From Thalassobius sp047123305 (lineage in GTDB: Bacteria; Pseudomonadota; Alphaproteobacteria; Rhodobacterales; Rhodobacteraceae): a stretch of 64,000 nucleotides of DNA. Position 1 is the first letter of the stretch. Each line of letters starts with the position of its first letter. Made by a program: the position numbers and the translations under genes. The DNA lies in NCBI RefSeq assembly GCF_047123305.1, contig NZ_CP138918.1, forward strand, positions 3,472,001 through 3,536,000, in the 5' to 3' direction. Positions 33,742 through 42,029 of the stretch are shown piece after piece. The notes below the pieces were generated by a model. It saw nothing but the letters and a program-made list of their open reading frames with translations. It was not told the origin of the DNA and searched no databases.

Positions 33742-35550
33742 CTAGCCAAAATTGTGCCCCAGTGCGGATTGCAGCGATTTGATCACCACAAAGGCGTTGC
33801 GCAAATGGCTGCGTTCCAGATCCGACAGTTCTGATGGGGCCATATAGTTGTCTGGCGCCTCGCCGCGCTGAATTTGGCGGGCCTGATGGGCCAGACGGTT
33901 TTCTGCGATCAGGTCATAGGCATCCAAGAGATCGCGCGCGCCAGAGGGCGACAGCGCGCCGGTGTTGGCGGCTTCTTTCAGACGGGCGCGCGTGTTCACT
34001 GGTTCGATCCGCCCCTGCAGAGCATAGACCCTGCCCAGATCCACCACCGGCACCACGCCGTTGTGCTTCATGTCCAGAGTGTTCTTATGTTCCCCCGACC
34101 GGATGGTCGCAAATCCCCGCAGCAGCCCCAGCGGCGGGGTGTGTTTCAGCGAATTGCCGACCATATGGGCCACAAAGATCGAGTTTTCGCTGGCCCGCCC
34201 TAGGGTTTCTTCCTGAAGGTTGTCAAACAGGGCCTTGCTGCCACCGATGGGGCGCAGGTCAAACATGACCGAGGCCAGCATCTGCGCCTCAGGGTCCGGC
34301 GTTTTGATCCAACGGCTGAAGTAGTCTCGCCAGATCCGCTGCGGCTGACACCATTGCGGGTTGGTCGCCAGCATGTCGCCGGGGCAATAGACATAGCCAC
34401 AGGTGTTCAGCCCGTCACAGACAAAACCCGCCAGATCGGCGAAATAGCCCATTTGTTCCGCGGTGACATCATCGTGCAGGATCAGGCAATTGTCCTGATC
34501 GCTGACGCCGGTTTGTTCCTGCCGTCCCTGCGAACCGCAGGCCAGCCAGAGGTAGGGCACTGGCGGCGGGCCCAGCTTTTCCTCGGCCAGGGCCAGCAGG
34601 CGGCGGGTGGCCGTGTCGGCCACATCGGTGATCAGGCGGGTCACCACCTCATGGCGGTTGCCGGCGCCGACCAATTGCACCAGCAGCTGCGGGATGCGGG
34701 CGGTCACCTCCGCCATCTCCTCGGCGGTGGCGGCCTGGGCAATCTCGGACACCAGTTCGGCCGAGCTGACAGCCTGAAAACGGGTCAGGTCGGTTTGGCT
34801 GACCATCCCCACCAGACGTGGGCCTTCACAGATTGGGATGTGGCTGATCCGGTGTTCCATCATCATATGCAGCACGTCGGACCCAATCGCCGAGGGCGCA
34901 AGCGTCAGGGGATCCGGCGTCATGATTTGTGCTACAGGCGTATCAAGCGGCAGCGCTTCGGCCAGGGCTCCCGCCAGGTCACGTACAGAGACAATGCCGC
35001 GCAGCGCGTCTTGTTCGGCCACACAGAGCGAAGAAATCCGCCGGTCGCGGATCATCTGGGCGGCGGCCTGAATCGAGATATCCGGCGCGCAGGCCATCGG
35101 CGCGCGGGTCATCAGATCCTCCACCTTGGTGGAGGCCAGGTCATGCTTCTTGGCGCGGGTGCGGGACCGGTCAAAGAAACGACGCGCCTGCTCATTCTCC
35201 TCCAGAAGGGTCTTGAACGCCGCGGCGGGCAGCAGCAGGCAGGTGGTTTCCTCCACCGCGCGGGCCGAGGTTACGGCAAAGCCATCACGCACCAGTCCTC
35301 TTTCGCCAAGCGAATTTCGCACCCCCAAGAGCGACAAAGGCACATCGTTTTCATCGCGCACTTCCACCTGACCCTGGTGGATCACATAGAGCCCTTCCTG
35401 CACCTCACCCAGATCATAGATATGCTGCCCCTTGCCGTATTGGCGCAGTTGGAAGGCGTCGATCAGCCGGTCCAGTTCCGCAGCCGTCATCGCGTCATAG
35501 GGATGCAGCGAGGTCAGGAAACGATGCAGATCAGGCAGGCGTGCAGGCAT
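33742..35550 (-). CDS. cNMP-binding/CBS-domain/DUF294 nucleotidyltransferase-like protein
   Basis: 602 residues. Order of domains: cyclic-nucleotide-binding fold (~15-130, 'LYVIHQGQVEVRDENDVPL' and 'NSLGERGLV'), a CBS pair (~150-265, 'MACAPDISIQAAAQMI' and 'ISHIPICEGPRLVGMVSQTD'), the DUF294 nucleotidyltransferase part with 'ACGSQGRQEQTGVSDQDNCL' (~335), and the DUF294 C-terminal helical part. The G-S-x-G-R...D-x-D pattern is that of GlnD-type nucleotidyltransferases. The canonical cNMP phosphate cassette Arg is not obvious. Genes of this type often sit beside solute symporters and DnaQ-type exonucleases, as here. A regulatory role for the symporter is inferred. Confidence 0.9.
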   Translation of the reverse strand: MPARLPDLHRFLTSLHPYDAMTAAELDRLIDAFQLRQYGKGQHIYDLGEVQEGLYVIHQGQVEVRDENDVPLSLLGVRNSLGERGLVRDGFAVTSARAVEETTCLLLPAAAFKTLLEENEQARRFFDRSRTRAKKHDLASTKVEDLMTRAPMACAPDISIQAAAQMIRDRRISSLCVAEQDALRGIVSVRDLAGALAEALPLDTPVAQIMTPDPLTLAPSAIGSDVLHMMMEHRISHIPICEGPRLVGMVSQTDLTRFQAVSSAELVSEIAQAATAEEMAEVTARIPQLLVQLVGAGNRHEVVTRLITDVADTATRRLLALAEEKLGPPPVPYLWLACGSQGRQEQTGVSDQDNCLILHDDVTAEQMGYFADLAGFVCDGLNTCGYVYCPGDMLATNPQWCQPQRIWRDYFSRWIKTPDPEAQMLASVMFDLRPIGGSKALFDNLQEETLGRASENSIFVAHMVGNSLKHTPPLGLLRGFATIRSGEHKNTLDMKHNGVVPVVDLGRVYALQGRIEPVNTRARLKEAANTGALSPSGARDLLDAYDLIAENRLAHQARQIQRGEAPDNYMAPSELSDLERSHLRNAFVVIKSLQSALGHNFG

Positions 35551-35675
35551 TGGGCGGCTCCGGGTCTTGGGGGGCTTCTAACGTAGTCATCGCCCCCAAG
35601 CCTATCTGTGGTTGATGCGGCAGACTTTGACGCAAAACAAAAAAATTTACCCCAATCAGGGGTTTGAGACAAAAA

Positions 35676-35703
35676 CATCCCGCCCAGGTGCCTGGGCGGG
35701 ATG
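35676..35703 (-). terminator. strong terminator behind the acs-adk-symporter operon
   Basis: Perfect 13-bp arms CATCCCGCCCAGG (35676-35688) and CCTGGGCGGGATG (35691-35703) with a 2-base loop. On the minus strand TTTTTG follows directly. It lies 48 bases beyond the symporter stop and separates that operon from the DUF294 gene. Confidence 0.9.
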
Positions 35704-35750
35704 CAGGGATGAACAGGGCGCGGAGGGAGGGTGCGCCCGGTTCACGGGGA

Positions 35751-37538
35751 TCAGTGATCCTGTGCAGCACCAGCACCACGGGGGATGCGGACGCTTTCGA
35801 CCAGATCTTTGATCTCTTCCGGGGTCTCCTTGGTCATGCCGGCAACAACGTAGGCAACACCAAAGTTGATGACCGCGCCGATGACACCAAAGGAGGTGGA
35901 CTTCACGGTGCCCAGCAGCGGATCAGCGTCGGTGAAGCTGTTCGTGCCGGGAATGAAGAGCCAACCCTTGTGCAGGAAGATGTAGATCAGAGTGACCGAG
36001 ATACCTGCGATCATGCCCGCAACTGCACCGGTGTTGTTAATCTTCTTGGAGAAGATGCCCATCATCAGTGCCGGGAAGATCGAGGCCGCAGCCAGACCAA
36101 AGGCCAGTGCCACGGTTTGTGCCGCAAAGCCCGGAGGATTGAGACCCAGGTAGGTCGCCACCAGGATGGCCACGGCCATTGCGATACGCGCCGACAGAAG
36201 CTCGCCTTTTTCCGAGATGTTCGGGTTGATCGAGCCTTTGATCAGGTCGTGCGATACCGCCGAGGAAATCGCCAGCAACAGACCCGCAGCGGTCGACAGA
36301 GCGGCCGCCAGACCACCTGCAGCCACCAGACCGATGACCCAACCCGGCAGGTTGGCAATCTCGGGGTTGGCCAGAACCAGAATGTCACGGTTGAACTTGG
36401 TCAGCTCGTTCCCGGTCCAGCCTTTGTCAGCGGCAACCGCCTGCAGATCAGCAGATTTGTCGTTGTAATACTGGATCTTGCCATCGCCGTTCTTGTCTTC
36501 CCAAGCCAGCAGGCCGGTTTTTTCCCAGGTCGACATCCAAGCATACTGCGGATCGGTTTCGATCTGCTCGACGCTGACAGCTTCGCCGTTGATGCCACCG
36601 TTCGGCCACATCATTTCGGTGATGTTCAGACGCGCCATCGCACCAACAGCCGGAGCGGTCAGATACAGCAGCGCGATGAACACCAGCGTCCAGCCAGCAG
36701 ACCAACGGGCGTCGGACACTTTGGGCACGGTGAAGAAGCGCATAATGACGTGCGGCAGACCGGCGGTACCGATCATCAGCGACAGTGTGAAAAGAACCAT
36801 GTTCAGCGTGTCGGCATGGTGGGCGGTATATTCGTTAAAGCCCAGTTCCTTCACAATCGCATCCAGCTTCGCCAAGAGCGGCTCACCCGATGCGGCGTGA
36901 TCGCCAAACAGACCCAGTGCAGGCACCGGGTTGCCGGTCAGCTGCAGCGAGATGAAGATGGCCGGAATGGTGTAGGCCATGATCAGAACACAGTACTGCG
37001 CTACCTGAGTGTAGGTCACACCCTTCATGCCGCCGAACACGGCATAGGCAAACACAACGCCCGCACCGATGAACAGGCCCATTTCGTTGGACACTTCCAG
37101 GAAGCGGCCAAAGGCCACGCCCACACCGGTCATCTGACCGATCACATAGGTGGTCGAGGCAACGATCAGACAGACAACGGCCACAACACGGGCGGTCTGG
37201 CTGTAGAAACGATCGCCGATGAACTCGGACACAGTGAACTTGCCGAATTTACGCAGGTAAGGTGCAAGCAGCAGAGCCAGCAGAACGTAGCCGCCGGTCC
37301 AGCCCATCAGGAAGGACGAGTTGTCATAGCCGGTAAAGGCAATCAGACCCGCCATCGAGATGAAGGAGGCCGCCGACATCCAGTCAGCTGCGGTCGCCAT
37401 ACCGTTGGTCACGGGGTGGACGCCACGGCCCGCCGCGTAGAACTCCGAGGTTGAACCCGCGCGGGCCCAGATTGCGATGCCGATGTAGAGCGCGAAAGAC
37501 GCGCCAACAAACAGCAGGTTGATAGTAAACTGATCCAT
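35751..37538 (-). CDS. sodium:solute symporter, VC_2705/ActP-like subfamily
   Basis: 595 residues. Thirteen or more membrane segments in the sodium/solute symporter fold: 'GMATAADWMSAASFISMAGL' (the Na+-site region near helix 2), 'GWTGGYVLLALLLAPYLRKF', 'GLPHVIMRFFTV' (a subfamily hallmark) and 'IGLVAAGGLAAALSTAAGLL'. A hydrophilic insert of ~110 residues (~265-375) is typical of the VC_2705 branch. It ends in a short cytosolic tail. It pairs with the DUF4212 small subunit 5 bases upstream and belongs to the acs operon, so acetate or another short carboxylate is the likely substrate. Confidence 0.93.
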   Translation of the reverse strand: MDQFTINLLFVGASFALYIGIAIWARAGSTSEFYAAGRGVHPVTNGMATAADWMSAASFISMAGLIAFTGYDNSSFLMGWTGGYVLLALLLAPYLRKFGKFTVSEFIGDRFYSQTARVVAVVCLIVASTTYVIGQMTGVGVAFGRFLEVSNEMGLFIGAGVVFAYAVFGGMKGVTYTQVAQYCVLIMAYTIPAIFISLQLTGNPVPALGLFGDHAASGEPLLAKLDAIVKELGFNEYTAHHADTLNMVLFTLSLMIGTAGLPHVIMRFFTVPKVSDARWSAGWTLVFIALLYLTAPAVGAMARLNITEMMWPNGGINGEAVSVEQIETDPQYAWMSTWEKTGLLAWEDKNGDGKIQYYNDKSADLQAVAADKGWTGNELTKFNRDILVLANPEIANLPGWVIGLVAAGGLAAALSTAAGLLLAISSAVSHDLIKGSINPNISEKGELLSARIAMAVAILVATYLGLNPPGFAAQTVALAFGLAAASIFPALMMGIFSKKINNTGAVAGMIAGISVTLIYIFLHKGWLFIPGTNSFTDADPLLGTVKSTSFGVIGAVINFGVAYVVAGMTKETPEEIKDLVESVRIPRGAGAAQDH

Positions 37539-37543
37539 GGCGC

Positions 37544-37825
37544 TTATTCCTCTTCCACGCCGTATTCACGGTCCAGTTTGTTCATGCGCCAGGCGTAGTT
37601 AAAGATCAGCGCCAGGAACACGATGATGCTGCCCTGCTGGGCAAACCAGAAGCCCAGATCGGTGCCGCCCACGCTGATACCGGCCAGAGCCGGGCGCAGC
37701 AGGATGCCGAAACCGAACGAGACAAGCGCCCAGATAATCAGACTGATGAAAATGATACGCAGGTTGGCAGACCAGTATGTCTGGTCCGAGGCCTGCGCAG
37801 CATTTGCTGTTTGTTGATCCGCCAT
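37544..37825 (-). CDS. DUF4212 small subunit of the solute symporter
   Basis: 93 residues. It has two membrane segments ('IIFISLIIWALVSFGFGILL' and 'GSIIVFLALIFNYAWRM') separated by 'GISVGGTDLGFWFAQQG', and the end 'MNKLDREYGVEEE' is typical of the TIGR03647 family. These proteins are always found next to VC_2705-type symporters and are thought to form a complex with them. The gap of 57 bases to adk holds an imperfect hairpin (37853-37876). Confidence 0.9.
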   Translation of the reverse strand: MADQQTANAAQASDQTYWSANLRIIFISLIIWALVSFGFGILLRPALAGISVGGTDLGFWFAQQGSIIVFLALIFNYAWRMNKLDREYGVEEE

Positions 37826-37882
37826 TGCGGGTCCTCCTCTTCCTCCGAAATGGCACCGGGCCCCAACCCGATGCCGGGATGC

Positions 37883-38566
37883 TTACGACATTGCCCCTTT
37901 GACAATGCCCGCAAGTTCTTGTGCGATCACGTCGATTTCGCCCATTGCATCAATGCGTTGCAGGACGTTCTTGCCATCGTAATAGGTGATCAGCGGTGCC
38001 GTCTGGGCGTGGTAGGCCTCCAGGCGGGCGCCCACGGTTTCTGCGTTGTCATCGGCGCGACGTTTAAACTCTGTCCCGCCGCAATTGTCACAGATGCCCG
38101 CTTGGGCCGGCTGTTTGAAATCGTCGTGATAACCTTCCCCGCAGCCGCCACAGGTGTAGCGACCGGCCACACGGGCCACCATGGCGGCATCGTCCACTTC
38201 CAGACTGACAGCCGCGTTGATGCGCTGACGGCTTTCGGACAGCAGGCCGTCCAGCGCCTCGGCCTGAACCGTGGTGCGTGGGAAACCGTCCAGGATAACG
38301 CCCTTGGCGCAATCCGGCGCAGCCAGACGGTCCCGCAGGATGGCAATCACAATGGCATCGCTGACCAGACCGCCACTGTCCATCGCGGCTTTGGCCTGCT
38401 TGCCTGCCTCGGTCCCCTTGGCCACCGCGTCCCGCAACAGGTCACCGGTGGACAGTTGCACGAGGCCAAACTGCTCTTCCAACTTGCGGGCCTGCGTGCC
38501 CTTCCCGGCGCCCGGAGGGCCAAGAAGGATCAGAACCGCAGGGGTGGTTTCAACAGCTACATCCAT
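37883..38566 (-). CDS. adk: adenylate kinase (zinc-lid type)
   Basis: 227 residues, long form. P-loop 'LLGPPGAGKGTQARKLEE', NMP site 'LSTGDLLRDAV', 'LDGFPRTTVQAEAL', and a LID with four Cys (CGGCGEGYH and ICDNCGGTEF) that binds zinc, then 'RADDNAETVGARL'. It converts ATP plus AMP to two ADP. The gene starts 5 bases after the acs stop, and Acs releases AMP, so this copy probably drains AMP made by acetate activation. Roseobacters usually carry another adk in the ribosomal-protein cluster; whether this strain has two copies cannot be seen here. Confidence 0.94.
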   Translation of the reverse strand: MDVAVETTPAVLILLGPPGAGKGTQARKLEEQFGLVQLSTGDLLRDAVAKGTEAGKQAKAAMDSGGLVSDAIVIAILRDRLAAPDCAKGVILDGFPRTTVQAEALDGLLSESRQRINAAVSLEVDDAAMVARVAGRYTCGGCGEGYHDDFKQPAQAGICDNCGGTEFKRRADDNAETVGARLEAYHAQTAPLITYYDGKNVLQRIDAMGEIDVIAQELAGIVKGAMS

Positions 38567-38571
38567 GGCGC

Positions 38572-40548
38572 TTACCCCTTATTCATGCGGTTTTTGATGA
38601 GGTCATCGACTACCGATGGATCCGCCAACGTCGATGTATCGCCGAGACTGCCATAGTCGTTTTCGGCAATCTTGCGCAGGATGCGGCGCATGATTTTGCC
38701 CGACCGGGTTTTCGGCAGACCGGGGGCCCACTGGATCAGATCGGGGCTGGCGATCGGGCCAATCTCGGTCCGCACCCAGGTGCGCAGCTCTTTGTAAAGC
38801 GCATCCGAGGGCTCTTCGCCGTTCATCAGGGTCACGTAGCAATAGATGCCCTGCCCCTTGACGTCATGCGGGTAGCCCACCACCGCGGCCTCAGCCACTT
38901 TGGCATGAGCGACCAGCGCACTTTCGACCTCTGCCGTGCCCATACGGTGGCCAGAGACGTTGATCACATCGTCCACACGGCCAGTGATCCAGTAATCGCC
39001 ATCGGCGTCGCGACGGCAGCCATCACCGGCAAAGTAGTAGTCTTTGTAATCGCTGAAGTAGGTCTTCTCGAACCGCTCATGATCGCCCCAAACGGTGCGC
39101 ATCTGCGCGGGCCAGCTGTCAGCGATACACAGCACGCCTTCGGTCGGCACATCATGGATTTCTTCACCCGACTGCGGGTCCAGAACCACCGGCTTCACAC
39201 CAAAGAAAGGTTTCATGGCAGCACCCGGCTTGGTCGCATGGGCGCCGGGCAGTGGGGTCATCATGTGACCGCCAGTTTCCGTCTGCCACCAGGTGTCAAC
39301 GATGGGACAGTTCCCCTTGCCAACATTGTTGTTGTACCAGTTCCAAGCTTCGGGGTTGATCGGCTCACCCACCGACCCCAGCACCTTCAGCGACGACAGG
39401 TCGTAGTTTTCAACAAACTCGGTGCCCTGCCCCATCAGCGCGCGGATCGCGGTTGGTGCGGTGTAGAACTGGTTCACCTTGTGCTTTTCGCAAACCGCCC
39501 AGAACCGGCCAGCGTCCGGATAGGTGGGAACCCCTTCGAACATCAGCGTGGTCGCGCCATTGGCCAGCGGCCCATAGATGATATAGCTGTGACCGGTGAC
39601 CCAGCCCACATCCGCAGTACACCAGAAGATGTCACCGTCCTGATAGTCAAAGACATACTCATGGGTCATCGCCGCATAGGCCAGATAGCCGCCCGAGCAA
39701 TGCACCACACCCTTGGGCTGACCGGTGGAGCCGGAGGTGTAGAGGATGAACAGCGGATCTTCGGCGTTCATCTCGGCCGGACGGCAATAGTCGTCCGCTT
39801 CCAGCGCCATTTCATTGTAGTCAAAATCGCGCCCATCGATCCAAGTTGTCTGATCGCCGGTGCGTTTGACCACCAGACATTTCACCGTGTCCTTGGTGTG
39901 CAACAGCGCTGCGTCCGCATTGGATTTGAGGGGCGTCTTACGGCCACCACGCGGAGCGCTGTCAGCGGTGATGATGACCTTGGCATCACAACCGTTGATG
40001 CGCGCTGCTAGCGCGTCGGGGGAGAAGCCCGCAAAGACAATCGAATGAATGGCGCCGATCCGGGCGCAGGCCAGCATGGCATAGGCCGCCTCGGGGATCA
40101 TTGGCAGGTAGATGACAACACGGTCCCCTTTGCGCACACCCAGCTCTTCCAACACGTTGGCCATGCGGCACACGCTGGTGTGCAGCTGCTTGTAGGTGAT
40201 GTGCTGCGCAGCCTCATCGGGGTTGTCAGGTTCAAAGATGATCGCGGTCTGATCGCCACGGGTTTCCAGATGGCGATCGATGCAGTTGGCGGCAACGTTC
40301 AGGGTGCCGTCCTCGAACCATTTGATGTCGATCTTGCCCGGCTCGAAGCTGGTGTTCTTCACCTTGGAGTAGGGTTTGATCCAGTCCAGACGTTTGCCAT
40401 GCTCGCCCCAGAAGGCTTCGGGATCAGCGATCGAGGCGGCGTACATTTCTTCGTATTTCGCGGCATCAATATGCGCGTTCTCAGCGAAACCGGCCGGAAT
40501 TGCGACAACAGACGGGGTCTGGGTTTCGGTAGCTTGGTCAAGCGACAT
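38572..40548 (-). CDS. acs: acetyl-CoA synthetase (AMP-forming)
   Basis: 658 residues from the ATG at 40548 (MSLDQATETQTPSV), which has GGAGG 9 bases upstream; the open frame to 40692 is not protein-like. Acetate + ATP + CoA gives acetyl-CoA, AMP and PPi. Motifs: phosphate loop 'YTSGSTGQPKGVVH', acetate pocket with Trp in 'DTWWQTETGGHM', hinge 'WITGRVDDVINVSGHRMG', and the C-terminal 'PKTRSGKIMRRILRKIA', whose Lys (the one in SGK) is the acylation-controlled catalytic residue. It heads the operon acs-adk-DUF4212-symporter. Confidence 0.97.
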   Translation of the reverse strand: MSLDQATETQTPSVVAIPAGFAENAHIDAAKYEEMYAASIADPEAFWGEHGKRLDWIKPYSKVKNTSFEPGKIDIKWFEDGTLNVAANCIDRHLETRGDQTAIIFEPDNPDEAAQHITYKQLHTSVCRMANVLEELGVRKGDRVVIYLPMIPEAAYAMLACARIGAIHSIVFAGFSPDALAARINGCDAKVIITADSAPRGGRKTPLKSNADAALLHTKDTVKCLVVKRTGDQTTWIDGRDFDYNEMALEADDYCRPAEMNAEDPLFILYTSGSTGQPKGVVHCSGGYLAYAAMTHEYVFDYQDGDIFWCTADVGWVTGHSYIIYGPLANGATTLMFEGVPTYPDAGRFWAVCEKHKVNQFYTAPTAIRALMGQGTEFVENYDLSSLKVLGSVGEPINPEAWNWYNNNVGKGNCPIVDTWWQTETGGHMMTPLPGAHATKPGAAMKPFFGVKPVVLDPQSGEEIHDVPTEGVLCIADSWPAQMRTVWGDHERFEKTYFSDYKDYYFAGDGCRRDADGDYWITGRVDDVINVSGHRMGTAEVESALVAHAKVAEAAVVGYPHDVKGQGIYCYVTLMNGEEPSDALYKELRTWVRTEIGPIASPDLIQWAPGLPKTRSGKIMRRILRKIAENDYGSLGDTSTLADPSVVDDLIKNRMNKG

Positions 40549-41099
40549 GCGAGGCTCCTCCCTTGAGCTATGTGACACAGCCGGGTCGGGCCTCCGTTCC
40601 CTCCCCGACAAACTGCGCGTTGACGGTGAGAATACGTAAAAATGAAAAGAAATAAATAAGACGCTATTTTTTATACATAATTCTGTAAACAAAATTTCCA
40701 GAAGTTATAAATTTTGTAAACAAATCTGATCAAACCGCCGGAAAGCACCACTTTCCAAGGCGCTAGCCTGTCAATTCCCTTGCGGCAGAGCAGCAAAAGA
40801 TGCCGCAACGGCACCCCGTAGAATTTCGGATATCGCTAACATAACCCCACGCTGTGACAATCCGCCCCAGTTCTGGCACCTCCTGTGCACCCCCACTGTC
40901 AGAAGGCAAGCCCAAATGAAGACGGGCAAAACAGGTCAGATAACGAAAAGGTGACCTTAGGTAAGCGAGAAGAGGATTAGCTCACAGCCCCAAGCTGTGC
41001 TACCCTAAGTGTTAATTGTTACACCGCGACACAGCGCGACCTCCATCTGATCCCCCCACCGGTGTCTCCTGCCCCAAGGCATGAGTTGCCCCGTAAAGG
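40549..41099. promoter_or_regulatory. 551-base regulatory gap between acs and the ApbE-like gene
   Basis: No convincing gene. The acs-proximal part (40630-40735) is strongly AT-rich in a GC-rich window and holds two direct copies of TGTAAACAAA (40684-40693 and 40715-40724), starts 31 bp apart, about three helical turns. The ApbE-proximal part holds the palindrome AAGGTGACCTT (40948-40958), a hairpin CACAGC-CCCAA-GCTGTG (40983-40999) and the near-dyad GTGTTAATTGTTACAC (41009-41024). These are regulatory candidates only. Confidence 0.5.
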
Positions 41100-42002
41100 A
41101 TGGAAGACATGAACCAGACCCGCACGGCCTCTATTGCTTCCACGATGGAGGAGTTTTCCACCGACTGGAACAAATCTCCGATACGTTGGCACGGCGCCGC
41201 TCTCGGCACCGAAGCCTCTGTCACCATCTCGGCCCCTAAACTGGTGGCCGAGGCTGCCCTGAATGATGTAGTGACCCTGCTGGACCGGGTTGAACGGCTG
41301 TTCAACCTTTATGATCCCGACTCGGTCCTACGCCAGTTGAACCGCCACAGCGCATTGGACCTGCCGGCGCCCGAGTTTCTGGACCTGTGCCAGCTGACCA
41401 CCCGCGTACATGTGGCGACCCACGGCAGTTTTGACCCCACCATTCAGCCGCTCTGGCGCAGTCTTGCCACCGGCGAAGACGCCACAGAAGCCCGCAATAA
41501 AATCGGCTGGCGCCATGTAGAAATCCGCCAGAACCGGATCGTAATGGTCAAAGGACAACAGCTGAGCTTCAACGGCGTGGCGCAGGGGTTTGCCACGGAC
41601 CTGGTCACCAAAGCGTTGCGGCAACTGGGGGTGAAAAAGGCGCTGGTCAATATCGGCGAATACCGCGCCATAGGCGGCCCCTTTCAACTGGGATTAACCA
41701 CCCCGGGGCTGGGCCTGTTGCGTACGGTGACCCTGCAGGACGCAGCCATTTCGCTCAGCCATGCCAGCGCCCAGCAGGTTGGTGGCAGCAGCCATATTCT
41801 GGACCCCAAAGCCAACTCCACCCCGCAATGGAGCACGGTTGCCGTTCACGCCAAATCGGCCGCCATCGCCGATGCCTGTTCCACCGCTTTTGCACTGATG
41901 TCGCAGGCAGACATCGCGGCCTGCCTGCCAAAATTGTCAGAAATCACCCATGTGACTCTGGTGGATCTGGAGGGGAAGGTCATCGAGCTTCCGTCCGAGT
42001 GA
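41100..42002 (+). CDS. ApbE-like FAD:protein FMN transferase, divergent
   Basis: 300 residues from the ATG at 41100; the ATG at 41109 has an equally good ribosome-binding site. Family features: 'WHGAALGTEASVTISA', 'FDPTIQPLWRSL', 'LSFNGVAQGFATDLVTKAL', 'KKALVNIGEYRAIGG', 'SSHILDPKAN' and 'AIADACSTAFALMSQ'. ApbE proteins attach FMN to a Thr of RnfG/NqrC-type targets. Departures from the usual pattern: no signal peptide or lipobox is visible, the common 'D-x-G-x-x-A-K-G' is 'FNGVAQG' (Asp to Asn, Lys to Gln), and the 'TSG' step reads 'LSHAS'. No Rnf or Nqr gene lies in the window. Activity is therefore less certain than family membership. Confidence 0.82.
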   Translation: MEDMNQTRTASIASTMEEFSTDWNKSPIRWHGAALGTEASVTISAPKLVAEAALNDVVTLLDRVERLFNLYDPDSVLRQLNRHSALDLPAPEFLDLCQLTTRVHVATHGSFDPTIQPLWRSLATGEDATEARNKIGWRHVEIRQNRIVMVKGQQLSFNGVAQGFATDLVTKALRQLGVKKALVNIGEYRAIGGPFQLGLTTPGLGLLRTVTLQDAAISLSHASAQQVGGSSHILDPKANSTPQWSTVAVHAKSAAIADACSTAFALMSQADIAACLPKLSEITHVTLVDLEGKVIELPSE

Positions 42003-42029
42003 CCCGCCCCTCGCAATCAGCTTGTCGCC

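Noticed and set aside
35664..37454. Long open frame (596 codons) on the plus strand
   Set aside because: It mirrors the symporter gene. The predicted protein is rich in His, Gln, Arg and Gly and has no recognisable domain.
40549..40692. N-terminal extension of acetyl-CoA synthetase
   Set aside because: AT-rich promoter DNA with no ribosome-binding site; Acs proteins start near MSLDQA here.
41012..41305. Open frame on the minus strand across the ApbE-like gene start
   Set aside because: Antisense to the ApbE-like N-terminus, low-complexity Ser/Arg/Thr protein, no ribosome-binding site.
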